Made by a program: the position numbers and the translations under genes. The notes under the pieces are model-generated. The model was not told the origin of the DNA, searched no databases, and was given only the letters and a program-made list of their open reading frames with translations. From Gari tellinella (Eukaryota > Mollusca > Bivalvia > Cardiida > Psammobiidae), in NCBI GenBank assembly GCA_922989275.2, contig OV277871.1, positions 33,800,693-33,864,692 on the forward strand: DNA of 64,000 bases, given 5' to 3'. Shown piece by piece: positions 23,456 through 32,853 of the stretch (its first letter is position 1; each line of letters starts with the position of its first letter).

Positions 23456-24554
23456 GTGTTGATCATCTAAAATAGAAGTACTCTTGTTTAATATTTCGGC
23501 AGTCTTTACCTTGTGAAATGGTTACAGCTGTTAAGCCACCTCAATATCTCTGGTCCATGGATCTTTAAATAAGATGTTTCAACAGTGTTGTAACTATTCT
23601 ATTGGTTGACTCATGGAATCTGAAATAGAGACATATGCTTTGATAAAATTAAAGTGTATCTAGATCTAAATTTGAGTTGTGAGAAGATAGATAAAATCAC
23701 ATCTAAATAACTTGTTTACCACACATTAAACTCTAATTAACTTGTTTAAACTAAAAGAATGTATTTAAATCTAAGAAAAACAATCAAATACGGGACAACT
23801 TAATTACAAAATGTTGAAACGATTTTCTGTATCTAACTATACACTGCAATCACTATTCTATAGTGTGTAGGCCGAATTAAACCAGTTACGATTTGACTTG
23901 GGACGAATTGAACCGCTACGTTTTCAGCATAGGAGATTGTATTCACCTGAATCTGCCTATCAATTGCATTTCAAATGATGGATTAGGTAAATAAATATTT
24001 GCAGCTTCGACTTGAACGCCTATCTACTGAAACAAATCTAAATACATGCAAATATATCTGCATTAAATCTTACAATACCCTAGTAGGATCAACTGACAAA
24101 AACAAACACCCAGACAGCGTGCGATAACATCTGAATTAATTTATACACGAACATACAAGTTTAAATACACAATTTACCTTTAATCACAACACGCATTGTC
24201 CGCGACAGCGTGTATGAGCCATACAAGGTGTGATTTCTTGGTAAAAACACAGGGACATTCATGTATCGTCGTTACAAATTATGGCTCTTCATTTCAAATT
24301 TCGAGACCAACAGCTAGCGCATGCGCGGAACGGAGCACACGGAGAAACTTCGACCCCATAGAGTTTCGGCCTTTCACGTAAATAATGTGTTATTCTTTCT
24401 GCTAGAAACAGAGAATAATCGTGAATTATCTCTGAAATAATATTATGCGCATATGAAAACTACGGAAAACGTTGAAGAGAATTTAAAATTGTTCTTTCCT
24501 TAAAGTTAAATGGCTATTTCTTAAAATAATTTTCCAAGATAAAAAAAACAACAG
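23456..24554. other. No gene seen
   Basis: Unassigned AT-rich sequence. Confidence 0.35.
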
Positions 24555-24790
24555 CAGTGGGTGGGGCACTCGTATTTCCTTTATTTGGCTATAATATAGT
24601 GGAAACTTTAAAATTCTTCTTTTTTGAAACCACTGACTCAATTTAAAAATAATTTCATATAAATGGGTGAATCTGTATCAGATTTCTTCAAATATAGGTC
24701 TATCAGTTGAAACTGTGGTTGCCATGGCAACCAATTGAAACAACTTTAAAAATCTTGCCTAAATGAAACTGCAGTTCTGAATTGAAAGTA
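24555..24790 (+). repeat. Inverted fragment of the 22138-23213 element
   Basis: CAGTGGGTGGGGCA and TGGTTGCCATGGCAACCA match the complement of the units at 22.2-23.1 kb. Confidence 0.5.
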
Positions 24791-24850
24791 AATTCACACA
24801 ACTGATTCCGAGAGAGAGAGAGAGAGAGGGGGAGGGTTATTGTCTTTATT

Positions 24851-25689
24851 AGCTCACCTGGCACGTAGTGCCAAGGTGAGCTTTTAGGATCGCTGGATGT
24901 CCGTCCGTCCGTCCACAATTGTTCGTTAACACTCTACCAGGTTCAGATCTCATTGGATCTTGATGAAACTTGGTCACAATGTTTGCCTCAATGAAATCTA
25001 GGTCAAGTTCGAATGTGGGTCATGTCCGGTCAAAAACTAGGTCACTAGGTCAAATTATCGAAAAACCTTGTTAACACTCTAGAGGCTACACATTTCATTG
25101 GATCTTCATGAAACTTCATCAATATGATTGGCCTAATGAAATCTAAGCCAAGTTCGAATGTGGGTCATGTCCGGTCAAAATCTAGGTCACTAGGTCAAAT
25201 CTTCGAAAAACCTTGTTAGCACTCTAGAGACTACAAATTTCATTGGATCTTCATGAAACTTCATCAAAATGTTTGCCTCAATGAAATCTAGGTCAAGTTC
25301 GAATGTGGGTCATGCATGGTCAAAAACTAGGTCACAAGGTCAAATTAGCGAAAAACCTTGTTAACACTCTAGAGGCTACAAATTTCATTTGATCTTCATG
25401 AAACTTCATCAATATGATTGCCTCAATGAAATCTAGGCCAAGTTTGAATGTGGGTCATGTCCGGTCAAAAACTAGGTCACTAGGTCAAATCATCGAAAAA
25501 CCTTGTTAACACTCTATAGAGACTACAAAATTCATTGAATCTTCATGAAACTTGAACAAAATGTTTGTCACATTGAAATCGAGGTCAAGTTGGAATGAGG
25601 GTCATGCCCGGTCAAAAACTAGGTCACACGGTGTACATGGTTACATGGTAACCAGGTGAGCGATTTAGGGCCATAGTGGCCCTTGTTTT
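24851..25689 (+). mobile_element. Tandem-core element, copy 2
   Basis: Same 5' hairpin (AGCTCACCTGGCACGTAGTG), CCGTCCGTCC run, about five ~146-bp units and the 3' GGGCCATAGTGGCCC hairpin plus TTGTTT as 3742-5489. A GA-rich run precedes it (24810-24835). Confidence 0.7.
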
Positions 25690-26368
25690 TTTTTAAGATA
25701 TTTACTCCAGTTTAACTGATGCTAGTGGAATAAAATTTCATATATGGAAATAGCTAGCTTGGAGAGATTAAGTGCAGGGTCCATAACTCTGACTAGACAT
25801 TAATATTTTCGGAGTTATTCCCCTTTGTTATATTTGACCAAAAGACCTTCCTCATTTGTACATATATGACTTCTTTGTTTTATGGCGATAATTTTGAATC
25901 CATGAACACCCTGATTTTATTAAATAATTAAAAAGATACAATTTTTTAAAACTTTTTTCACGTTTTGGACTTAAACATTTTTTCAAAATTCACAGTCCAA
26001 AATTCCGCCTTGTTGCAATAGTCTAAGTATGAAATTCCGCCTCATTCAGGCAGAATTTTAACTAAGTCCGAAATTCCGCCTTATTGAAATAGTCTAAGTA
26101 AAAAATTCCGCCTCAATTTCCAATGTTTTCTCATTTTCCGCCTCGAGATGCTAGTCTAAGTGAGAAATTCCGCCTCTGAAAAATGTCAAAGTACAAAATT
26201 CCGCCTGGATTTTAAATTCCGCCCGGAATCTTCTCAAAATTCCGCCCGTAAAACTGACTGACTTGAGGCGGAATTTAGGTTTCCGCCCCAAGTCCGCCCG
26301 GAATCGGCCATTTCCGCCCCAATTCCGCCTCATTTCCGGGCGGATTCCGCCTGGATTTTTCGTACGGG

Positions 26369-26990
26369 TGGGGTCATGATTTGAAATATTTTGGTAGAGG
26401 ACTGTACGGTAACGCTAGATGCCAAATATAAAAGGTCAGGGCCTTACGGTTTAGGAGAAGATTTTTTAAATATTTTCCTTTATAAGTCTTTGTAAAACTG
26501 ATAAGCACCGGGACAGGGCCATTTTTTACCCTGGGGTCATGATTTGAAAAATTTTGGTAGAAGACCACAAGACAAAGCTAGATGCTAAATATAAAAGGTC
26601 TGAGCTTTATAGTTTCAGAGAAGTTTTTTTAAAGGTTTTCCTATATAAGTATATGTAAAACTGGGAACCATTTTTGACCCAGGAGTCATCATTTGTACAA
26701 TCTTGGTAGAGGACCATAAGGCAATGCTACATGTCAAATATGTATGGTATAGGCCTTACAGTTTTAGAGAAGAAGAGTTTTAAAGGTTTTCCTATAAAAA
26801 ATTGAAGACATTTTTGACACTGGGTCATAATTTGAATAATCTTGGTATGATGCTACATATGAAATTTGATTGTACCTAGGACTAATGGGTTTTGACAAAA
26901 AAAACCATAAAGTTCTGACTTTGGTTGTCAATATGCTGTAAATACGGAAATTGACCAAGCCCTCTGACGGGCATGTATTTTGACAGATCA
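26369..26990 (-). repeat. Tandem units of the outer reverse element
   Basis: Three to four diverging units beginning GGGGTCATGATTTGAAA and containing AACGCTAGATGCCAAATAT. They continue the units seen at 18039-18213 across the foldback insertion. Confidence 0.6.
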
Positions 26991-27289
26991 AAATTCTTTG
27001 AAATTTTTTGAAAGTACATGTATATCAATTGAGAAACTTTTGGTGAAACATTGCAACAAGACCGATTGCCTCACCCACTTTATTTTATTTAATACATTTT
27101 GAAGCTCACAACTTGAGTATCTGACTAAGTTTGGTTAAAATTGGGCCATTGGTTCTAGCATGGAGAAAGGACAAAGTTTGTCCTTTCTCCATGGTTCTAG
27201 AAACAAATTGTGAACGGACGACACCGACGTACGACGGACGGCGACCGATCACAATAGCTCACCTTGAGCACTTTGTGGTCAGGTGAGGT

Positions 27290-27645
27290 AAAAACCGTAT
27301 TGTCGAGTAAAAAACAGCTTGAATCCAGATCAGACGCCGCATTACAATCTGATACAATGATGACGTCTCACACAGTGTACATGAATTATCGCCCACCGCA
27401 TCGATCACGTGACCTTTATAAAACATTCTCGGAAATAAAACCGTAGATTTGTTTTGTAAACAAATCGCTTATTTTGCTTGCTAGCCATCTCGATAACAAA
27501 TCGACACACTTATTTTTGTTTGTTAATGAAAATGAAGGCATATTTCAGACATGTTATAGCCGATTTCACTTAGTTTTTATACATGTATAGAAAATGCACA
27601 TACTCGTATATATGAAATTGCGCATTTAAAACATTTATTTGGGCA
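27290..27645. repeat. Hairpin half and diverged relative of the 16751-17320 element
   Basis: AACAGCTTGAATCCAGATCA at about 27307 is a half hairpin of the GATCAGA type. From about 27390 the text parallels 17060-17320. Confidence 0.5.
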
Positions 27646-28790
27646 GTATAAATGGAAGAAAATAAAGGGAAACAAAGGGTCGTTGTGATAACTATTCATG
27701 TACTGAATCAATATGATTCAATAATATCCGTTTGTAGATCCGAGTTATGCTGTAAAACGTGCCGTTTTTTTCTTTTTAAAATGTATGTATTTAAATGTAC
27801 GTGCACGATCATGCCAAAGCGAAGCAATAATAGTGCAATCTAAAACACAGTACGAGGGGCAGTTTGAAAGTTCAGATAAAGCGTCTGTAAATTGTTTAAT
27901 ATCCACTAAATGTAGATAAGAATGCGTTTTTTCTGAAAGATACAACATCCTCTAGCGAAAACAAAACACGATATTATTATCAGAGTATTTGATATTCACA
28001 TATATAATCATTATTCAAACGTATAGATATATTACCCATTTAATTGTCTGTGCTTTTATAATATTTCGACCTCTTAGGACCTTTTATATTTCGTTCAGCT
28101 CGCAGTAAACATCCCAACAAACAGTTCTTTTCTTTAAAAAAGACATTAAGAGGTCAATATATAACAAAAGAGCAGTCTTAATACTTTTTTAATTCCCTAT
28201 CTGGAATATTGATACATTTATCCTTAAATTGCCGACAAAAATAGTCAATATTACACCTAAAACTGATAACACTAATGTTAATAATTTCGATAACTTTAAT
28301 CCGCTTTGTTTAGAATTTACACAAAATATGTATTATACTTTTATCTAATGGTAAACAAAAAGTATTGTTCCGACAGTATAAATGACTTTTCGTGTACATG
28401 AAATATGTCACGTCTTAAATACTCCCGAAAATAGCCATTTTAACGGAAACAGGCCATTTAAGTGGTTATTTTGACGTTTTACTCGAGGATATATAGCATG
28501 TAGCCATTTTGTACACTCATGTACTATTATTATTCACACTTAAAGTCCCATTGTGTTTTCAGACCTTTTCTCAATGCCTGAAATACAATACCGGTTAATA
28601 ATAATGTTTGAACATTCTTATGGCCCAAACTGTTCTATGGAATGATGAAGACGGACCTAAATCACAAAATTCATAACAAACCGAAAATAGAACGTCTGAC
28701 ATAAACATTACCACACGGCTTAGTATCACGTGATACAGCCGAAATCAACTTCACTGGGTGCAAACCGTATCTACCTCCGCCCGTCCATCC
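27646..28790. other. No gene seen
   Basis: AT-rich single-copy-looking sequence. No ORF with recognisable similarity. Confidence 0.4.
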
Positions 28791-29075
28791 ATCAGTCAGT
28801 TAGACTATCACACTTTTTTGTCCGCTCTCTAACTCAACTATTTTTTATCCGATCTTCCACAAGCTTGCTGAAAATGTTCATTGATATAAAATCAAGGTTT
28901 AGTTTGATTACTACTAAAATCGCATAAGGTATTTTTGAGTTATTGCCTGTTAGTTAATAAAAAATGACTGTTTCAGTCATTTTTGCACTCTTAAACTTAT
29001 ATAGATTATATCGGATATTCACCAAGCATGCTGAAAATATTTATTCATATAAAATTTAGGTCTAGTTTGATTATT
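28791..29075 (+). repeat. Host repeat array, left of the Polinton
   Basis: Two ~140-bp units with TTGCTGAAAATGTTCATTGA, ATCAAGGTTTAGTTTGATTA and ACTAAAATCGCATAAGG. The second unit is cut at ATTATT by the Polinton and resumes at 45282. Confidence 0.7.
29070..29075. repeat. Polinton target-site duplication, left copy
   Basis: ATTATT directly precedes the element. The same six bases follow it at 45282-45287. Polintons make 6-bp duplications. Confidence 0.9.
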
Positions 29076-29560
29076 AGTAGTATATGCGTCGGTTTGGGTG
29101 TAAATAAATCGACGCCATTTTGGATGACCTACTTTCTAAAAATAGAAAAAGCACGTGGGTCTATATTTAGCCCAGGGTGAAGGTCTTGTGGGGGTAGCCA
29201 TATTGGATTTGGGTTTGAACGGGTAAAAAGCGGCCATGTTGAATTATTGAATTTTCACGAATCTGGGTCTACACGGTATACAGAACTGACCTGTTTACGA
29301 TCTGTTAAGATAGCCAGGGACATTGAGCGTATTGCATCAGCCGAGAAGAGGCCTAGGGCATTAACCCCCGACCAGGGAGAGCAAATGGCAATCAAGCGTA
29401 ATCAACAAGACATTAAAAAGCCATTAACTGCCGGAAATGAAGGCAATTCAGAGACACAATACCGTGAGAACTGAATGTATAGCAGTCAGGGCCCGTGAGA
29501 ACATGCCTAGTTCACAGGGCTGGATAAAAATAGATATCGTGTCATACCTTAAAATAAACG
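29076..29560. repeat. Polinton left TIR, 485 bp
   Basis: Matches the complement of 44635-45281 from AGTAGTATATGCG to CTTAAAATAAACG. It lacks a 167-bp segment present in the right TIR. A 75-codon ORF here is not supported. Confidence 0.95.
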
Positions 29561-29988
29561 TGCATGGTATAGGTGGATTGAAATTGAACTAATGAAACGT
29601 CAGTGAAGGAACCAATGAACTGCTAGTTGGTAACCAAGTGAGTATAGTTTGACCAATGGAAACTTATACTGACCAACCAGAACTTCCTATATAATGAGAG
29701 CGTGCTCCAGAATTCTTTTATAGCGCTATGTCATAACTGTTGGGGTTATGTATCATGAATGTTTCAGTTTCAGAACATACATTTAAAAAACATTTATGTT
29801 CGTCTGATGAAACTGCCTCAAAGTTTTTAAGCATATAAAGTCAAAGTACCCCTATTGATAGAATTACCCTTATTGTAAAGTATGATCGGTGGGACCGCCC
29901 TAATCCCAGACGTACTGTATTGAGCGGGGCTAATAAATAGATCAGTCCATTACGATTTGTTTGTTTTGATTCCAATTCAAAGAGAGAG

Positions 29989-30020
<32 letters not shown>

Positions 30021-30241
30021 GCATACATACAGACAGACATAAAGAAAAAATAGGATATCCAAAACAAAAACCCAACAAATGTGCTTTCTTTTTTCGCTTT
30101 ATTTACAACTTTGATATATACAAGACATACAAAACATGTGTTCCATTTACAATATGTTACAATGACCAATGACAGCATCACCAATATTTACAAATATCCC
30201 ATAAAACACAACAACAAACACATGCATGTATACACACTTAA
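29561..30241. other. Polinton left non-coding region with (GA)n
   Basis: Lies between the left TIR and the 3' end of the protease gene. A (GA)n tract covers about 29982-30020. TATATAATGAGAG occurs at about 29691 on the plus strand. No gene seen. Confidence 0.6.
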
Positions 30242-30652
30242 CTATCCCTGTCTTTTCATGTAGTTTACGATACGTTTCAATGTCCATTTGCGACAACGGA
30301 GTTGAACGAATAAAATACAATAGTTTCCGCACGTGTCTGTACCGCGTGACTGCACTCTGATTGAATTGAAAGAGTAACGAGGTCCATTTGTGATTAATGT
30401 TTTCTTAAAATGTCTTTGGTAATATTCGGGTCGACGCCCCAACGAATCGAAGAATTCCGCGGGTCCATATTTCGGAAAGTAAAACGCCGTCCAGTGAGTT
30501 CCGGGTTGTCCTCTGACATCGGTGTTTACCACGTAAAGTCTGGGTCGATGTGTTATCACTTCTGGTAGTTCATCGGCGGCAAGTACACCGCCAAACTCTC
30601 GTCGAGCCAAGACATCTCTCATTAGAATAGTTCTGATTTGTCGACTATCCAT
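30242..30652 (-). CDS. PRO: Adenain-like cysteine protease
   Basis: A 136-residue cysteine protease of the adenovirus maturation-protease/Ulp1 fold, a core Polinton protein expected to cleave capsid precursors. The catalytic set is in the right order: His53 in GTHWTAFYF, Asp69 in FFDSLG, the oxyanion Gln101 in QSRGTD and Cys108 in DTCGNYC. Length is short but usual for Polinton proteases. Its ATG overlaps the stop of the capsid gene (TAATG), so the two are probably translated from one transcript. It is the last gene at the left end of the element. No break is seen. Confidence 0.93.
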   Translation of the reverse strand: MDSRQIRTILMRDVLARREFGGVLAADELPEVITHRPRLYVVNTDVRGQPGTHWTAFYFPKYGPAEFFDSLGRRPEYYQRHFKKTLITNGPRYSFNSIRVQSRGTDTCGNYCILFVQLRCRKWTLKRIVNYMKRQG

Positions 30653-31908
30653 TATTCCAAACTAACGTTTCTGCTTGCGTTGATTCTCATGAGGGCGGGG
30701 AATTTAGCGTAGACAATGACCGTACAAGTGTTGGGTAGAGCTTCCGAAAATTTCAATTCCAGACGAGTGTGGGCCCTCTGATCAGGTCTATCTTTCGTGT
30801 CCCCGCTGGGTCTGAACATGTACAGACAATATCCTCCTTTGAAATCGGTTTTCGAAAGGACGATGGTTCTGTCGGTGTCGTCCGAGTACAGTCGCTGATA
30901 CGCCTCAATGAATTGATTGCTCTTATAATTGGGCTGTAATGGTTCCGATGGGGTTGATTGCCCGTCGACGAAGAATCCCGCGTAATTGCAATTCATGTGT
31001 TGAAAAACGAAAGGATTCTTGACGAAGGAACCGTGCGCAGCGGCAGAATCCACCAAGCCCACGATAAGTTGTTGTGGTACTTCGCCTTGAAAGACGTCAT
31101 CGGTGATGAAGGCATATTGTCCTTTAGGCATCGCGTAGGTCTTGACGACAGAACGGGTGTAGGGATACACGGCGTCCGATGTTTTGATTGTGGCAGCCTG
31201 TCCGAGAATGACGTCTGGATTGACTTTGACTGTGGCTACTTTCAACGACGCTTCTGTGATTCGTACTTTGTACTGTACCGTTTCGTCTTTGGCTGATAGC
31301 CTGAACCTATCCGAACTTTGCCAGAGCTTGATGTTGATGGGAACACTGTTCAGGATCAATCGGTTTTGTTGACACAGGTCGACGTACAACTTTCCAGACA
31401 TTTCTAGTTGCGTACTCAGTTTTGTGTAACCGGATCTAACAAACAGGGCGTTGTTCGTTCCGGACGGATCAGTGTCTTCCATAGCGTTAGACGCGTCTTT
31501 AATAAATAACTGACAGTTGAGAACGTGCTGGCTTCGACATTCTAGTAAGGTATCCAGATACGCTTTGTACGGGTAGTTTGAACCCACTTCGGTGGTAGGG
31601 TGTTGCTGTAGACTGACATCCACTTGCGAAAAAATGCTGTGCAACGCGTTATTGACCATGCCTACTTTATCTCCGACTTCGATGTCGGATCCGTCGGCTT
31701 TCACGATTTTGAGTTTGACATACAGTAGCAGATTCTTCAGGTCGACGTAGGTCAGAGAAGTTCCGGGAATATTAAACTCGATGGCCGCGCCTTCGGTCAG
31801 TTGGTTAATGGGTCTAACGGTGATCCATTCTCTCTTTTGTGTGGCCATTTCCATTTCTGGTGAGTCAAATAGGGCCAAGTCATCGTCGTGCTTTTCGGTA
31901 CTCATCAT
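30652..31908 (-). CDS. MCP: Major capsid protein candidate (double jelly-roll)
   Basis: A 418-residue protein. Its position next to the protease and its text match the Polinton capsid family often listed as F54H12.2-like 'uncharacterized' proteins in invertebrates. Visible landmarks are an acidic N-terminus, then EFNIPGTSLTYVDLKN, VNNALHSIFSQVDVSL and, near the C-terminus, LELKFSEALPNTCTVIVYAK. The family is known to adopt a double jelly-roll fold like virus capsomers. Here the fold is inferred from family membership, not seen. It starts ATGATG. Two TAATAAGAG motifs lie 70-115 bp upstream inside the p95 gene. Intact ORF. Confidence 0.85.
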   Translation of the reverse strand: MMSTEKHDDDLALFDSPEMEMATQKREWITVRPINQLTEGAAIEFNIPGTSLTYVDLKNLLLYVKLKIVKADGSDIEVGDKVGMVNNALHSIFSQVDVSLQQHPTTEVGSNYPYKAYLDTLLECRSQHVLNCQLFIKDASNAMEDTDPSGTNNALFVRSGYTKLSTQLEMSGKLYVDLCQQNRLILNSVPINIKLWQSSDRFRLSAKDETVQYKVRITEASLKVATVKVNPDVILGQAATIKTSDAVYPYTRSVVKTYAMPKGQYAFITDDVFQGEVPQQLIVGLVDSAAAHGSFVKNPFVFQHMNCNYAGFFVDGQSTPSEPLQPNYKSNQFIEAYQRLYSDDTDRTIVLSKTDFKGGYCLYMFRPSGDTKDRPDQRAHTRLELKFSEALPNTCTVIVYAKFPALMRINASRNVSLE

Positions 31909-31916
31909 GATGCGTC

Positions 31917-32204
31917 TCAGAATACTTTATCTACGTATTTCGGTTTCTTGGGTGTCTTGTTTGTCCAGGGAGAGGTTCTCTTATTACCTTTCTTTTCTAG
32001 AGGGAGAGCCCTCCTCTTATTATCTTTCAGCTCCGACTTGGCTAGTTCTATGGCCTGAGCGATAGGTGTGACAAATTTAATGTCTGGCTCCCTCGATTCC
32101 CCACCCCTCTGTAAGTTTTCCACGATGTAGAAACCTTTGTGATTTGGTCGTACTTTTCCCTCCGCCATTCTTTGAAAATGTCTTGTCCATTTCTCTACTT
32201 CCAT
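31917..32204 (-). CDS. Small basic protein p95
   Basis: A 95-residue protein from the ATG at 32204; the ORF extends upstream only through a TTG. The C-terminal third is rich in Lys/Arg and Pro. The middle carries a short amphipathic-looking stretch (FVTPIAQAIELAKSEL). It lies between the penton-like gene, which it overlaps by 10 bp, and the capsid gene. A basic virion or core protein would fit the position, but there is no domain evidence. Function unassigned. Confidence 0.6.
   Translation of the reverse strand: MEVEKWTRHFQRMAEGKVRPNHKGFYIVENLQRGGESREPDIKFVTPIAQAIELAKSELKDNKRRALPLEKKGNKRTSPWTNKTPKKPKYVDKVF
31978..31986 (-). promoter_or_regulatory. TAATAAGAG motif before the capsid gene
   Basis: About 70 bp upstream of the capsid ATG, inside p95. 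A variant of the shared element motif. Confidence 0.4.
32014..32022 (-). promoter_or_regulatory. Second TAATAAGAG motif before the capsid gene
   Basis: About 105 bp upstream of the capsid ATG. Its wider context, ATAATAAGAGGAGG, is also coding for p95, so it may be coincidental. Confidence 0.35.
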
Positions 32205-32605
32205 CGTTTCAGATGAACCGTGCAGCAAACTGTTTTATTGAGTTTGACTAACCCCATCTGTCTGCCTCTTATAAAGATTCTGATACGATTCAAGACCTTT
32301 GGCTTAACTTTAACGTACATGGGTCCGTCAAAGAGAAAGTAGGTCATCACCTTTTTCCCAGTAGGTTTCTGTAACGCTCTCAGCACTGGCATCATAGTGT
32401 TTTCGGCATAAGATTCACCGCACATGTCCGAGCATACATAGACGATATCTTCTCTGACCGGTATTTGAATTTCTTTCAGGCCGCATGTCCACTCCCCTTC
32501 CAATAGGTAGCTGTGGGGTAACTCGATCGTGAAATCTCCCGGCTCGTTAGAGGGATACCTGTCTTTGGATGAGTCGCTGGTTAGAAACAGGTAGTGTTCG
32601 TTCAT
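32195..32605 (-). CDS. Minor capsid (penton-like) protein candidate
   Basis: 136 residues starting MNEHYLFLTS. The N-terminal text DFTIELPHSYLLEGEWTCGL is characteristic of a small Polinton protein proposed to be a single jelly-roll vertex protein: an extended strand, a LEG-W turn, then a GLKEIQIP strand. It sits beside the capsid gene, as in other Polintons. Its 5' end overlaps the 3' end of the membrane-protein ORF by 59 bp, and its 3' end overlaps p95. The assignment rests on the N-terminal motif and synteny; the fold is not proven. Confidence 0.7.
   Translation of the reverse strand: MNEHYLFLTSDSSKDRYPSNEPGDFTIELPHSYLLEGEWTCGLKEIQIPVREDIVYVCSDMCGESYAENTMMPVLRALQKPTGKKVMTYFLFDGPMYVKVKPKVLNRIRIFIRGRQMGLVKLNKTVCCTVHLKRWK
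32265..32275 (-). promoter_or_regulatory. TTTATAAGAGG motif before p95
   Basis: 61 bp before the p95 ATG, inside the penton-like gene. Confidence 0.45.
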
Positions 32606-32813
32606 GGCTCAGAGTCGGGGATGGAAGGGCGTATCCAATGGCGCTACAGAGTAGACTGATCCACAGCTCGGGGTTGCCGTTGTTCAGCGATAAGTTGACA
32701 GTTGAGGTGATGATGATCATGTACACGATGACGATCTGACAAATGTATACAATTTCGGCTTTTGGAACTCTACTTCCAAACAATCGCCACACTTGGCCGT
32801 TTTCTCTGTCCAT
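32547..32813 (-). CDS. Small single-pass membrane protein p88
   Basis: 88 residues from the ATG at 32813 (a longer reading begins with TTG). The N-terminal VWRLFGSRVPKAEIVYICQ leads into a hydrophobic segment of about 20 residues (IVIVYMIIITSTVNLSL), and a second moderately hydrophobic stretch follows. Similar small membrane proteins with a RLFG.R.PK.EI motif occur in invertebrate Polintons as I recall; the function is unknown. A virion membrane or host-entry role would be speculation. A CCTCTTATTAA motif (plus strand) lies 30 bp before the ATG. Confidence 0.75.
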   Translation of the reverse strand: MDRENGQVWRLFGSRVPKAEIVYICQIVIVYMIIITSTVNLSLNNGNPELWISLLCSAIGYALPSPTLSHERTLPVSNQRLIQRQVSL

Positions 32814-32842
32814 ACTGTTGTTTCCATACGTCACCAATGTAG

Positions 32843-32853
32843 CCTCTTATTAA
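32843..32853 (-). promoter_or_regulatory. TTAATAAGAGG motif before p88
   Basis: 30 bp before the p88 ATG, overlapping the integrase stop region. Confidence 0.55.

Larger units (their letters stand above)
18214..26368. mobile_element. Probable foldback element with GGCGGAA-rich arms
   Basis: The left arm (18214 to about 18600) starts CCTGTACGAAA. The right arm (about 25985-26368) ends TTTCGTACGGG. Both arms are arrays of the word GGCGGAA or its complement TTCCGCC, often as CCGGGCGGA or GGGGCGGAA. The host unit reads ...TACCCTG at the left and TGGGGTCATG at the right, so only TG is duplicated. The 7.4-kb interior has no intact gene. Two independent arms remain possible. Confidence 0.5.
15528..27288 (-). 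mobile_element. Tandem-core element, reverse orientation, split by later insertions
   Basis: At 15528 the sequence AAACAAGAGCCG...CGGCCCTAAATC is the complement of the family's 3' end. At about 27190-27288 CGACGGACGGCGACC, ACAATAGCTCACCTTGAGCA and GGTCAGGTGAGG match the complement of its 5' hairpin end. Between them are tandem units (CCTGGGGTCATGATTTGAA ... ACTGATAAACCCCGGGACAG) at about 15705-15868, 18039-18213 and 26369-26900. The units are interrupted by the elements at 15869-18038 and 18214-26368, and unit text resumes correctly after each. The single-element reading is inference. Confidence 0.55.

Noticed and set aside
29247..29474. 75-codon ORF in the Polinton left TIR
   Set aside because: The right TIR copy is interrupted by the 167-bp block and differs by indels, so the frame is not conserved between the two TIRs.
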